DNA from: Massilia sp. IC2-278
GTDB lineage: Bacteria; Pseudomonadota; Gammaproteobacteria; Burkholderiales; Burkholderiaceae_D
Direction of reading: 5' to 3'
NCBI RefSeq assembly: GCF_020708045.1
Contig: NZ_JAJFES010000020.1
Coordinates: 1 to 64,000, forward strand
DNA: 64,000 nt
The position numbers were made by a program, and so were the translations under genes. The notes under the pieces are model-generated. The model saw only the letters and a program-made list of their open reading frames with translations. It was not told the DNA's origin and ran no database searches. Shown here in pieces: positions 25,036 to 33,993 of this stretch (positions within the stretch are counted from its first letter, which is position 1; each line of letters begins with the position of its first letter).

Positions 25036-26204
25036 CCGATCGCCTTGCGCGCCAGCGCCACGTCGTCCGAGAACAGGCCGTCGATGCCGGTCTCGAGATA
25101 GCGCTGCATCTCCGCAATCGATCCTGCCTCATTGCGCGCATTCGGTCCCGCATCGTTGCGGAAATCGGCCGCCAGGAAGGCATTCTCCGGACGGAAGGTC
25201 CAGGCCACCACGTCCAGCCCGGCGCGGTGCGCATCCGCCACCAGCGGCGATGGCTGGCCGAGGCGTTCGTCGGCCGCGAGCGGAATCACCGCGCGGTGCA
25301 TCGGCGCCACCACGTCGGCATACCGCGCCACCTCGCGCAGGCCGCGTGCCGACAGCATCTCGCCATAGGTCAGGCTGCCGCCGGCCAGCGCCACGTCGGC
25401 CGGCTTGAGCGCGTCCAGGCGCCCGCCCGCCACCGCCAGCTGGGCCAGGCGCAGGTTCGACGAGCCACCGATTACCTTCCTCAGCGCCTTCAGGTTGGCT
25501 GTCTCGAACGATTGCACGACGACCGGCGCACGCCGCGTGTAGGCGTGCGCATTCAGGGTCGAGACCAGGCGGTCTTCCAGCGCCAGGCCGGCGGCGCCGA
25601 ACCAGGTGGAGTGCTTCAGTTCCGGGATCAGGCCGATGCTGCGCCCGCGCGCGGCCGACTCGGCCGCCACGAAGTCGACGATCTCCTCCAGGCTCAGTAT
25701 CTGGAAGCGGCCGTCGCCACCGGTCCCGCGCATCGCCGGCAGGCGCTCCACCGCGCGCAGGGTCTTCAGTTCGGCCAGCGTGAAGTCGGACACGAACCAG
25801 CCCTCGTGCGCCTGGCCGTCGATGCTCTTGCGCGTCTTGCGGCCCGCGAACTCGGGGCGGCTGGCGACGTCGGTGGTATCGGTGATGGCGTTCTCGTGGC
25901 GCGCGACCAGCACGCCGTCTTTCGTGCAGACCAGGTCCGGCTCGACGAAGTCGGCGCCGTCCAGGATCGCGCGCGCATAGGCGGCCAGCGTGTGCTCAGG
26001 GAACACGGCGCTGGCGCCGCGGTGGGCGTACAGCAGCGGCGCCGCTTTCGCATCGCGGCGCGCCGCGGGCAGCGGCGATGCGGATTGTGAAGCGGACTGT
26101 GAAGCGGACCGCGCCAGCGCCGGCAGCGCCGCCAGCGCCAGCGCGCCGCCCAGGCCGCCCAGCAGCAAGCGCCGCGCCGGGCTGGCGGCAACGATCCGCG
26201 CCAT
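25032..26204 (-). CDS. Periplasmic glycerophosphodiester phosphodiesterase
   Basis: A 390-residue protein of the GDPD/GlpQ type. It starts with an N-terminal signal (RRLLLGGLGGALALAALPALARS, Tat-like twin Arg present). The domain opens with YAHRGASAVFPEHTLAAY near 57 (catalytic His and Arg), then DFVEPDLVCTKDGVLVARHE (metal Glu and Asp, second catalytic His). IPELKHS lies near 195, and DGLFSDD is at the C-terminus. It would hydrolyse glycerophosphodiesters to glycerol 3-phosphate and an alcohol. The start codon overlaps the stop of the TonB receptor by one base (TGATG), so it is coupled to that gene and shares its Pho-box promoter. A substrate may enter through the receptor and be cut here. 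Confidence 0.93.
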   Translation of the reverse strand: MARIVAASPARRLLLGGLGGALALAALPALARSASQSASQSASPLPAARRDAKAAPLLYAHRGASAVFPEHTLAAYARAILDGADFVEPDLVCTKDGVLVARHENAITDTTDVASRPEFAGRKTRKSIDGQAHEGWFVSDFTLAELKTLRAVERLPAMRGTGGDGRFQILSLEEIVDFVAAESAARGRSIGLIPELKHSTWFGAAGLALEDRLVSTLNAHAYTRRAPVVVQSFETANLKALRKVIGGSSNLRLAQLAVAGGRLDALKPADVALAGGSLTYGEMLSARGLREVARYADVVAPMHRAVIPLAADERLGQPSPLVADAHRAGLDVVAWTFRPENAFLAADFRNDAGPNARNEAGSIAEMQRYLETGIDGLFSDDVALARKAIG

Positions 26205-28618
26205 CAGATATCCGCCTTCAGGGTGATGAAGCCCATGCGCGGCGGGATCGGGTAGGTGGCGTAGCTGCCGCTGGCCTGGCCCACGTTCGGCTGCAGCACG
26301 CCCTTGCGGTCGGCCAGGTTGGTGACGTTCACGCTCCAGCGCATGTTCTTCAGGAAGCCGGTCTCGAACGGCACCTTGCCCGAGACGTTCAGGCCGAGCA
26401 GGAAGTAGCTGGCCACGTCCAGGTCGTTGGTGTAGGTGGCGTAGCGGCGGCCGACGTAGTCGCCCTGCAGCTGGATCTCGATGCCGGCGCCCGGCTTGAC
26501 GGTGGCGATGAACTTGTTCATCCACTCCGGCGTGTTCGGCACGGTCTTGCCCGCGGTCGGGACCACGGTGGTGCCGGACAAGTAGCTGTCCTGGTACTTC
26601 GAGCGGTTGTACGACACCGCGTCGTAGAAGCTGAAGGCGCGGCCGAAGTGGAAGGTGGCGCCGAGGTCGACGCCGTCCGTCTTCACGTCGCCGACGTTCG
26701 ACAGGATGGTGGTGCCGCCGGCGAACGAGGTGATGATCGGGTTCGAGCTGATCGCCAGCTGGCGGTCCTTGAAGTCCACGTGGTACAGGCTGACCTGGCC
26801 GTCGAAACCGGTCAGCGGCCCGGCATTCAGCTGGCGCGAGGTGCGCAGGCCCAGCTCGTAGGTGAGCGCGGTTTCCGGTTTCGCCGTGTCCTTGAAGTAG
26901 TCGAAGGCGGCCTGCGACGACAGGCTCCACGGCGAATTGCCGCCGCCGCCGTAGGTCACGAACTGGCGCATGTTCTTCTGCACGTTGGCGAAGGCCTGGT
27001 CGGTACTGGAGATGTCCCAGCGCGCGCCGATTTGCGGCAGGAACCATTTTTTGGTGGTGATCTTCCCTTCCGGCAGACCGCGCGAGCCGCCGCTGAGGGT
27101 GGCCGCCAGCTGCTGCACCGGGAACAGGCCTTCCGCGAACTGCAGGCTGGACTTGAAGCCGCCCTGCACGGTGACGTCCGGGCGCAGCTTCCATTCGTCC
27201 TGCAGGTGGAACTGCACCACCTTGTTGTCGATCTCGCTGCCGTACTGGGTGATCAAAGGGTTAGCCGGGCGCTGGTAAGGCGTGCTGGGATTGTTCACGT
27301 CGAGCGGATACCAGCGGCGGTAGGCGCTCGACTTGTTGTGCTCGAACCAGAGGCCGGTCTGGATGCGGTGCTCACCCAGGTCCCAGCGCAGGGTCGAGGT
27401 CAGGCCCTGGCGGTTGATCCTGTACTCGGTGGTGCGGGTGGCGTAGCCAGAATTGCCGAACACGGACTTCAGGTCCTGGTTCGGGTAATAGGCGCGGAAC
27501 AGCGCCGGCAGGCCGGCCTGGTTGATCGGGCCGGCCACCACGCCGGCGCCGTCGTTGCGGTGGTAGTAGTACTGGTTGGTCCAGGTGGCATCCTGGCCCA
27601 GGTAGGCTTCGTGCTTCACGTAGGCCAGCTTGTCGGTGCGCTGGGCGTCGCTGTAGTAGTTGCGGAAGTTGGCGCCGACGGCTGCCGGTGGCGCGCCGTT
27701 CGCGTCCAGGTAGGCCAGCGCGGCGGCGAAGTCGGGGTACAGGAAGGGGCGCGTGTAGGGCGCCGCCAGGCCGGCCTGGTGCAGGGTCGAGTCCTCGTTC
27801 GGCTCGGTCTTGTCGGACCAGTCGGCAAACACGGTCAGCTTGCCGCTTTCTCCCTGGTGCACGAACTTGGCATTGAACTGGTCGTTGCTCTGCTTGCCGT
27901 TGAAGTCCCAGGCCTTGGCTTCGTGGTGCAGGCCCGAGAGATAGAAGCTGTTGCCGCCGCCGATGTCGCCGGAATCGAAGCGCACGAAGCTGCGGCTGGC
28001 CTTGTGGCTGCCCAGGGTCTGCTGCAAATTGATGTTGCGGCGATCGAGCGGGTCGCTGGAATAGGTTTCGATGGTGCCGCCCAGGTTGCTGGTCGAGGGC
28101 GTGCCGAGGTCGCCGGCGCCGGTGGACAGCACCACGCTGCGCACGTTCTCGCTGGTGACGGCGCGCTGCGGCGCCAGGCCGTTGTAGTTGCCGTACTGCT
28201 GGTCGCCGAGCGGCACGCCGTCCATCGTGTAGCCCAGTTGCTGGCCATTGAAGCCGTGCACGAACAGCGACAGGTTCTGTTCGTTGTTGCCCCAGGGGTC
28301 GGCGGTCTGGAAGCTCACGCCGGGCAGCGCCTGCAAGGCCTTCAGCGGGTTCACGCCCGGCATCACCTTCTGGATCTCGGTGCCCGACATGGCCACCGTG
28401 GAGCGCGTCTTGCGGGTCGAGATCTCGACCGTGGCCAGGGCGCCGGGTGGCGTGGTGTCCTGCACGGCAGGCGCTTCGGCGGCGGCCGGGGTGTCTTCGG
28501 CCGGGGTATTTTCGGCAGGCGCTGCGTGGGCCAGCGAGGCGCACAGGGCGGCCACGGCAAAGGCAAGGCGGGTCGGATGCAGGGAGGTGGTGCGGGAGGA
28601 CGACAGGGTCGGTTTCAT
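26204..28618 (-). CDS. TonB-dependent receptor of a phosphate-starvation operon
   Basis: An 804-residue outer-membrane protein. A signal peptide ends at SLAHA, followed by an acidic, proline-rich stretch and a TonB-box-like region (ATVEISTRKTR). The plug contains EIQKVMPGVNPLKALQALPGV and SLFVHGFNGQQLGYTMDGVPL; the barrel ends in ITLKADI without the usual terminal Phe. The plug wording (IETYSSDP, GTPSTSNLGGT) is typical of carbohydrate/other-substrate receptors rather than siderophore ones. The gene is coupled to the glycerophosphodiesterase, and four 11-base-spaced GTCAY repeats lie upstream, so I infer uptake of an organophosphate under PhoB control. The substrate itself cannot be read from sequence. 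Confidence 0.9.
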   Translation of the reverse strand: MKPTLSSSRTTSLHPTRLAFAVAALCASLAHAAPAENTPAEDTPAAAEAPAVQDTTPPGALATVEISTRKTRSTVAMSGTEIQKVMPGVNPLKALQALPGVSFQTADPWGNNEQNLSLFVHGFNGQQLGYTMDGVPLGDQQYGNYNGLAPQRAVTSENVRSVVLSTGAGDLGTPSTSNLGGTIETYSSDPLDRRNINLQQTLGSHKASRSFVRFDSGDIGGGNSFYLSGLHHEAKAWDFNGKQSNDQFNAKFVHQGESGKLTVFADWSDKTEPNEDSTLHQAGLAAPYTRPFLYPDFAAALAYLDANGAPPAAVGANFRNYYSDAQRTDKLAYVKHEAYLGQDATWTNQYYYHRNDGAGVVAGPINQAGLPALFRAYYPNQDLKSVFGNSGYATRTTEYRINRQGLTSTLRWDLGEHRIQTGLWFEHNKSSAYRRWYPLDVNNPSTPYQRPANPLITQYGSEIDNKVVQFHLQDEWKLRPDVTVQGGFKSSLQFAEGLFPVQQLAATLSGGSRGLPEGKITTKKWFLPQIGARWDISSTDQAFANVQKNMRQFVTYGGGGNSPWSLSSQAAFDYFKDTAKPETALTYELGLRTSRQLNAGPLTGFDGQVSLYHVDFKDRQLAISSNPIITSFAGGTTILSNVGDVKTDGVDLGATFHFGRAFSFYDAVSYNRSKYQDSYLSGTTVVPTAGKTVPNTPEWMNKFIATVKPGAGIEIQLQGDYVGRRYATYTNDLDVASYFLLGLNVSGKVPFETGFLKNMRWSVNVTNLADRKGVLQPNVGQASGSYATYPIPPRMGFITLKADI

Positions 28619-28667
28619 CGAGCAAGGTCAAGGAACGGTTGAGGTGACCGAACATTAACCTTGCAAA

Positions 28668-28706
28668 ATGACTAAGCCGTGACGCCGGCGTGACGGATTG
28701 ATGACG
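28668..28706 (-). promoter_or_regulatory. Tandem Pho-box array upstream of TonB receptor/GDPD operon
   Basis: On the minus strand CGTCAT, CGTCAC, CGTCAC and AGTCAT begin exactly 11 bases apart (plus-strand units at 28701, 28690, 28679 and 28668). This fits two adjacent PhoB dimer sites. A weak -10-like TAATGT follows 10 bases after the last unit, and the start codon is about 50 bases downstream. Confidence 0.75.
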
Positions 28707-28716
28707 CGGGAGCGCG

Positions 28717-30402
28717 TCAGTTCAAACCGATCAGCACCACCGGATTGCGCGCATCGAACTGCACCTTGCCGCCCTTGACGATGGCGGTCTTGCCCGAGTA
28801 CCAGTCGCGCACGGTCTGGCCATCCATGAAGACGCCGGTCACCGGCACGGCGGTCGGTTTATCGACAGGCAGGCCGAGCGCCACCACCACGCGGTCGGTC
28901 ACCTCCTTCGTTTCATACGTACGCTTGAAAACGTAGGGGTAGTGCTGGATCATCTGGTGCACGCCGGCGCCTACGCTTGGGTGCGCCTGGCGGAAGCGGC
29001 CCAATCTCGCCCAGTGCTCGCGCACGTCGCGCACGCGGTTCAGGCCGCGCTGGGCGTTCGAGGCCAGTTCTTCCCAGTTCATGAACGAGCGCAGCGTGGC
29101 GTCGCCCTCGGCGCCCTCCACCTTCAGCAGGCGCGCGGTTTCGTCGCCGTAGTAGATCTGGGCGGCGCCCGGCGCCAGCAGCAGCTTGTTGGCGCTCTCG
29201 TAGGGACGCTCGCGCATCGCGTCGTACGGGTCGCCGTCGTCGTGCGAACTCAGATAGTTCAGCACCGAGGAATCCTTCATCGGGCCCTGCAGCGCCTGCG
29301 AATAGGCGCTGAACAGCTTTTCGTAGCTTTCCTTGGCGTCGGACTTCATCGCGAAGTTGATCAGGCTGTCGAAGCCCTGGGCCGGGTAGTCGGCCGTCAT
29401 GCCGCCCAGGTCGTAGGCATGGCCATGCTGCAGCGCGTAGCCGTACACCTCGGCCGTCATGTAGAACGGCGTGTCGTCCAGCTTCTTGCTCGGGTTGGCG
29501 CGCTTCCAGTCCTCGAAGGCCGCGCTCGATACGGTCTTGAGTTCCTTCCACAGGCCCGGCTCGGTGTGCTTCACGGTGTCGGCGCGGAAGCCGTCGAAAC
29601 CGTACTTGCGCACCCAGTCGGCGTGCCATTTCATCAGGTAGTAGCGCGGCGCGCGCGGGTAGCCGGTGCGCTTGAAGAAGTCGTCCAGCTCCTTCACCTC
29701 GCGCTCGTAGCGCCCTTCCTTCTTCCACTTCTCCGCCAGTTGCGGCGGCAGGCTTACTGCCTTGTCGCTGCCGGTGAGGATGTCGGGCAGGTTCTTCACC
29801 AGCGTGCAATCCATGGTCGTGCGCGCATCCTTGTAGGTGCAGGTCGGGCCGGTGCGCACCCAGTCGGCCGGCCACACCGGGTCAAGCGCGGTCACCGGGC
29901 CGGTGTGGTTCAGCACCACGTCGAGCAGCACGCGGATGCCCGCGGCGTGGGCGGTATCGACCAGGGTGCGCACGTCGTCCTCGGTGCCGAGATTCGCGTC
30001 CACCGCCGTGAAGTCGCGCGCCCAGTAGCCGTGGAAGCCATAGCTTTTACCAGTGCCCTCGTCGGTGGCGCCGTGGATCTGCTCGACCGGCGGCGTGATC
30101 CAGATCGCGGTCACGCCGAGGTCGGTGAAGTAGCCCTCCTTGATCTTGGCCGTGATGCCGGCCAGGTCGCCCCCCATGTAACCGCGCAGCACTGCCGCAT
30201 CCTTCTTGCGTCCGTAGGCCAGGTCGTTGGCCGGGTTGCCGTTGTTGAAGCGGTCCGTCAGCAGGAAGTAGACGGTCGCGTTCTCCCAGACGAAAGGCTT
30301 GGCCGGCGCCGACCAGGGTGCGGCGATGCCGGTCTGGGCCTGGGCCTGGGCTTGCGGTGCAAAGGCGATCAACAACGAAGCGGCAAGTGCGGGTAGTTTC
30401 AT
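28717..30402 (-). CDS. Secreted alpha-amylase, GH13
   Basis: A 561-residue enzyme with a signal peptide (cleavage after AQAQA), so periplasmic or secreted. It would cut alpha-1,4 bonds of starch or maltodextrin. The barrel shows VYFLLTDRFNNGNPAND near 44 (calcium-site-like), DVVLNH near 165 (region I), nucleophile Asp in FDGFRADTVKH near 275 (region II), acid/base Glu in MTAEVYGY near 324 (region III) and Asp in LSSHDDGD near 398 (region IV). The layout is like periplasmic MalS-type amylases. Cys pairs near 200-215 may form a disulfide. It starts 25 bases after phosphoglucomutase in the same direction, so the two are probably one operon. The Pho-box array of the next operon begins only 10 bases after its stop, and no terminator is seen between them. 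Confidence 0.92.
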   Translation of the reverse strand: MKLPALAASLLIAFAPQAQAQAQTGIAAPWSAPAKPFVWENATVYFLLTDRFNNGNPANDLAYGRKKDAAVLRGYMGGDLAGITAKIKEGYFTDLGVTAIWITPPVEQIHGATDEGTGKSYGFHGYWARDFTAVDANLGTEDDVRTLVDTAHAAGIRVLLDVVLNHTGPVTALDPVWPADWVRTGPTCTYKDARTTMDCTLVKNLPDILTGSDKAVSLPPQLAEKWKKEGRYEREVKELDDFFKRTGYPRAPRYYLMKWHADWVRKYGFDGFRADTVKHTEPGLWKELKTVSSAAFEDWKRANPSKKLDDTPFYMTAEVYGYALQHGHAYDLGGMTADYPAQGFDSLINFAMKSDAKESYEKLFSAYSQALQGPMKDSSVLNYLSSHDDGDPYDAMRERPYESANKLLLAPGAAQIYYGDETARLLKVEGAEGDATLRSFMNWEELASNAQRGLNRVRDVREHWARLGRFRQAHPSVGAGVHQMIQHYPYVFKRTYETKEVTDRVVVALGLPVDKPTAVPVTGVFMDGQTVRDWYSGKTAIVKGGKVQFDARNPVVLIGLN

Positions 30403-30427
30403 GCAGGGGTTCCTGTGGTGGGTTGGA

Positions 30428-32059
30428 TCAGGTGATCACGCTCGGCTGCTGGCGGCCGGTGCGCTGGCGCAGTCCGGAAACATCGTCGGCAATCGCGATC
30501 AGGTTGGACAAGGCGTCCTGGGTTTCCAGGTCGTGCCGGCTTGGGTCGGCCTCGTAGCGTTCGAGGTAGACGCGGACGGTGGCGCCTTCGGTGCCGGTGC
30601 CGGACAGGCGGAACACGATGCGCGAGCCGTCGTCCATGATGATACGCACGCCCTGTTTCGTCGCCACCGAATGGTCGACCGGGTCGGTGTAGACGAAGTC
30701 GTCGGCGACGGAGACGCGGTAGTCGCCCAAGGCTTGTCCTTCCAGCGCCGGCAGCTTGTCGCGCAGCGCGTTCATCATGGCGTCGGCAGCGGCGGCATCG
30801 ACGGCTTCGTAGTCGTGGCGCGAATAATAATTGCGGCCGAAGCGCGCCCAGTGCTCGCTTACCAGTTCGTTCACGGTCTTGCCGCTGGCGGCGACGATGT
30901 TCAGCCAGAACAGCACGGCCCACAGGCCATCCTTTTCGCGCACGTGGCTCGATCCCGTGCCGTAGCTCTCTTCGCCGCACAGGGTCACCATGCCGGCGTC
31001 CATCAGGTTGCCGAAGTACTTCCAGCCGGTCGGCGTTTCGAAGCAGGCGATGCCGAGCGCTGCGGCCACGCGGTCGGCGGCGGTGGATGTCGGCATCGAG
31101 CGTGCGATGCCCTTGATGCCGGCTGCGTAGCCCGGCGCCAGCGTTGCGTTCGCGGCGATGATGGCCAGGCTGTCCGATGGCGTGACGGCGATGCCGCGGC
31201 CGACGATCATGTTGCGGTCGCCGTCGCCGTCGGAGGCCGCGCCGAATTCCGGCGCGTCGGGGCCGTTCATCAGGGCGATCAATTCGGCCGCGTTGACCGG
31301 GTTCGGGTCGGGATGGTGGCCACCGAAGTCTTCCAGCGGCTCGGCGTTGATGACGGTGCCGGCGGGCGCGCCGAGCATGCCTTCGATGATCGCTTTGGCA
31401 TACGGGCCGGAGACGGCGCTCATGCCGTCGAAGCGCATCGTGAAGCCGCGCGCGAACAGGGCGCGGATGGCGTCGAAGTCGAACAGGCCTTTCATCAGCT
31501 CGGCGTAGTCGGCCACGGAATCGATCACTTCGACCTGCATGCCTTCCAGCTGGGTCGTGCCGATTTCATCGAGGTTGACGGGCGGCGCGTCGCTGATGCG
31601 GTAGCTGAGCAGGCCCTGGGTTTGCGAATACACCGCCTCGGTGATCTTTTCCGGCGCCGGGCCGCCGTTGCCGATGTTGTACTTGATGCCGAAGTCGCCG
31701 TCCGGGCCGCCGGGATTGTGGCTGGCCGAGAGTACGATGCCGCCGAAGGCATTGTGCTTGCGGATCACGCAGCTGACGGCCGGCGTCGACAGGATGCCGC
31801 CCTGCCCGACCAGGATGCGGCCCACGCCGTGGGCGGCGGCCATGTGCAAAATCGTCTGGATGGCGCTGCGGTTGAAATAGCGGCCGTCGCCGCCCAGCAC
31901 CAGGGTCTGGCCAGTGAGGTCGCCCAGGGTCAGGAAGATGGCTTCCACAAAATTCTCGAGGTAGCCCGGCTGCTGGAACTCGGTGACCTTCTTGCGCAGG
32001 CCCGAGGTGCCCGGACGCTGTCCGGCGAACGGCGTGGTCGCCACGGTTTGGATCGTCAT
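30428..32059 (-). CDS. pgm: Phosphoglucomutase (alpha-D-glucose-specific)
   Basis: A 543-residue cytoplasmic enzyme that interconverts glucose 1-phosphate and glucose 6-phosphate, joining maltodextrin/glycogen metabolism to glycolysis and to sugar-nucleotide synthesis. The phospho-Ser is Ser113 in LSASHNPGGPDGDFG. The magnesium loop is SDGDGDRNMIV near 290, the sugar-binding loop is CGEESYGTGSSH near 370, and the phosphate-binding loop is RLSGTGTEGAT near 505. I chose the ATG at 32059 with AGGAG six bases upstream; longer frames run through the leader palindromes. The leader can fold so that this AGGAG is paired. The secreted amylase gene follows at 25 bases. Confidence 0.95.
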   Translation of the reverse strand: MTIQTVATTPFAGQRPGTSGLRKKVTEFQQPGYLENFVEAIFLTLGDLTGQTLVLGGDGRYFNRSAIQTILHMAAAHGVGRILVGQGGILSTPAVSCVIRKHNAFGGIVLSASHNPGGPDGDFGIKYNIGNGGPAPEKITEAVYSQTQGLLSYRISDAPPVNLDEIGTTQLEGMQVEVIDSVADYAELMKGLFDFDAIRALFARGFTMRFDGMSAVSGPYAKAIIEGMLGAPAGTVINAEPLEDFGGHHPDPNPVNAAELIALMNGPDAPEFGAASDGDGDRNMIVGRGIAVTPSDSLAIIAANATLAPGYAAGIKGIARSMPTSTAADRVAAALGIACFETPTGWKYFGNLMDAGMVTLCGEESYGTGSSHVREKDGLWAVLFWLNIVAASGKTVNELVSEHWARFGRNYYSRHDYEAVDAAAADAMMNALRDKLPALEGQALGDYRVSVADDFVYTDPVDHSVATKQGVRIIMDDGSRIVFRLSGTGTEGATVRVYLERYEADPSRHDLETQDALSNLIAIADDVSGLRQRTGRQQPSVIT

Positions 32060-32063
32060 GCTT

Positions 32064-32128
32064 GGCTCCTGTGTATGAATTCGGTTATCAACGTTTTGTT
32101 GATAAAACGTTACGATACGACAGGAGCC
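32064..32128 (-). promoter_or_regulatory. pgm leader with nested inverted repeats covering the ribosome-binding site
   Basis: An outer repeat pairs GGCTCCTGT with ACAGGAGCC (plus strand 32064-32072 with 32120-32128). An inner perfect palindrome has TTATCAAC and GTTGATAA arms (32085-32105). Overlapping that are AACGTTTT and AAAACGTT arms (32090-32111). On the transcript, the AGGAG of pgm lies in the outer stem. The inner palindrome could instead be a regulator site in DNA. The transcript start is not known. Confidence 0.55.
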
Positions 32129-32171
32129 GAAATCGTGGCGCAAGGGATTGGATCATGGAGGTGCCGATCTT

Positions 32172-32356
32172 CGTAGGGTGGGCACTCCGTGCCCACGCGG
32201 TTACGTGCGCGTCCTTGCACCCGCGGCCGATGGAATTCGCTCGAAACCCATCCGAAGTCCGAAGTTCGTGGCCGCCACAAGCCGCGCGAGCGAACGTTCC
32301 ACGCAGCGTATGCCAGAGACGTCCGTACCGCGTGGGCACGGAGTGCCCACCCTACG
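32172..32356. repeat. REPIN-like inverted hairpin pair
   Basis: Two 28-base hairpins (32172-32199 and 32329-32356; core GGGCAC-TCC-GTGCCC) are exact inverted copies, with the CGTAGGG ends outward and a 129-base loop. They fill most of the space between pgm and the MFS gene. The loop itself holds no gene that I can support. Confidence 0.75.
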
Positions 32357-32375
32357 GGACACGCTCCGGCCCCGA

Positions 32376-33707
32376 TCAAGCCTGGTTCGGCGCTTTATCC
32401 GTCACCGCCAGCGTCAACAGCGCCGCCACCAGCATGCACACGCCGCCCAGCACCAGCGTCTGCACGGTATGCCCGCCAAAGAACTCGCGCGTCACGAAGC
32501 CCAGCAGCAGGCCGCTGACGATCTGCGGAATCACGACGAAGAAGTTGAACAGCCCCATGAAGTAGCCCATGCGCTCCGCCGGCAGCGAACCCGCCAGGAT
32601 CGCATACGGCATCGTCAAAATCGAGGCCCAGGCGATACCGACACCCACCATCGGCAGCATCAGCATGTCCTTGGTATCGATCAGCGCAATGCTCGCCAGG
32701 CTCAGGCCGCCGATGGCCAGGCACACGAAGTGCACGATCTTGCGGCTGGTGGCGCGGGCGAACACCGGCAAAATGAAGGCGGCCAGCGCCGACACGCCGC
32801 TGTACACCGCGAACATGATGCCGACCTGGTTGCCAGCTTCCTGGAAGGCGGCCGACTGGGCGTCGCGCGTGCCCCACACGGCGTCGGCAATCGCGCTGCC
32901 GGTGTAGATCCACATCGCGAACAGCGCGATCCAGGTGAAGAACTGGACAAAGGCCAGCTGCACCATGGTCTTCGGCATCTTGCCGAAGCCGCCGACGATC
33001 TCGGCCAGCGCCGTGCCAATGTGGCGCGCCTGCTGGCGCTGCTGCTGGAAGCTGGCCAGATCGGGCGGCGGCAGTTCGTCGGCGGTAAACACGGTCCAGC
33101 TGACAGCCACCATGAACACTACCGCGCCGGCGTAGAAGGAATAGCGCACGGTGTCGGGGATCATGCCGTCGACCGGCACGTTCGACACGCCGAAGTGGGT
33201 GAAGATGGCCGGCAGCAGCGAAGCGATCACCGCGCCGCAGCCGATGAAGAAGGTCTGCATCGCGTAGCCCGCGGTCTGCTGGGTCGGGTCGAGCTTGTCA
33301 CCGACAAAGGCGCGGAACGGCTCCATCGACACGTTGATCGCGGCGTCCATCATCCACAGCACGGCCACGGCCATCCACAGCGCCGAGGAATTCGGCATCA
33401 GGAACAGGGCGATCGCCGCTAGGAAGGCGCCGATGAAGAAGAAGGGACGGCGCCGGCCCCACTTCGGGTGCCAGGTGTTGTCGCTCATGTAGCCGATCAC
33501 CGGCTGCACCAGCAGGCCGGTCACCGGCGCGGCGAGCCAGAACAGCGCCAGGTCGTCGGGGTTCGCGCCCAGGGTCGAGAAGATGCGGCTGGTGTTCGAG
33601 TTCTGCAGCGCGAAGCCGAACTGGATGCCGAAGAAGCCGAAGCTCATGTTCCACAGCTGCCAGAACGACAGGCGCGGCTTCTTGAGCGCGTTGGTGTGCA
33701 TGTCCAT
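32376..33707 (-). CDS. MFS sugar transporter, GPH/SUT-like (probable maltose/maltodextrin)
   Basis: A 443-residue inner-membrane protein with about 12 helices. Early motifs are FWQLWNMSFGFFGIQFGFALQNSNTSRIF and GYMSDNTWHPKWGRRRPFFFIG; the second is the RxGRRRP loop typical of sucrose/maltose carriers of the GPH cation-symporter type (SUT, MalY). The repeat loop MGYFMGLFNFFVVIPQI lies near 375-390. It would import maltose or maltodextrin with a cation. I chose the ATG at 33707 because a GGGGA element lies six bases upstream. A consensus TTGACA promoter lies divergent to the second MFS gene, and its -10 sits inside a HexR-type palindrome. Sucrose as substrate is possible but less likely among these neighbours. 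Confidence 0.87.
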   Translation of the reverse strand: MDMHTNALKKPRLSFWQLWNMSFGFFGIQFGFALQNSNTSRIFSTLGANPDDLALFWLAAPVTGLLVQPVIGYMSDNTWHPKWGRRRPFFFIGAFLAAIALFLMPNSSALWMAVAVLWMMDAAINVSMEPFRAFVGDKLDPTQQTAGYAMQTFFIGCGAVIASLLPAIFTHFGVSNVPVDGMIPDTVRYSFYAGAVVFMVAVSWTVFTADELPPPDLASFQQQRQQARHIGTALAEIVGGFGKMPKTMVQLAFVQFFTWIALFAMWIYTGSAIADAVWGTRDAQSAAFQEAGNQVGIMFAVYSGVSALAAFILPVFARATSRKIVHFVCLAIGGLSLASIALIDTKDMLMLPMVGVGIAWASILTMPYAILAGSLPAERMGYFMGLFNFFVVIPQIVSGLLLGFVTREFFGGHTVQTLVLGGVCMLVAALLTLAVTDKAPNQA

Positions 33708-33864
33708 CGATGTCCCCAAGCGGCCCGGCCTTGAAGCCGGGCTCTCTGTATGTGGCAAACGCCGCGCCATGACTGCGTGCCGGCTGGTCAGGCGCGGTGC
33801 TGGAGGGTGGCGGGGAGCGTTCCCGTCCGGGAGGCCATGTGGACGGGCTGGTTGCAGGATAATT

Positions 33865-33899
33865 TGTAGCAAAATAACATGGTGTTTTCCGAGTGTCAA
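33865..33899 (-). promoter_or_regulatory. Promoter of leftward MFS gene with overlapping HexR-type site
   Basis: On the minus strand TTGACA (33899-33894) and TATTTT (33876-33871) are 17 bases apart. The palindrome-like TGTTATTTTGCTACA (33879-33865) covers the -10 completely, so a bound RpiR-type protein would block transcription. Confidence 0.6.
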
Positions 33900-33951
33900 T
33901 CCAACACTGACATAGTAGAATCGGCATGTCCGCCCTGTTGCGACGGCCTTT

Positions 33952-33966
33952 TGTAGTCAAATAACA
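33952..33966 (+). promoter_or_regulatory. HexR-type operator before rightward MFS gene
   Basis: TGTAGTCAAATAACA agrees with TGTART-NNN-AYTACA except one base. It lies 28 bases before the start codon at 33994, where it would overlap the promoter or the first transcribed bases. A sister site with nearly the same right half lies 87 bases to the left. Confidence 0.55.
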
Positions 33967-33993
33967 CAATAGATAACAAAGCAAGGAGACCCC

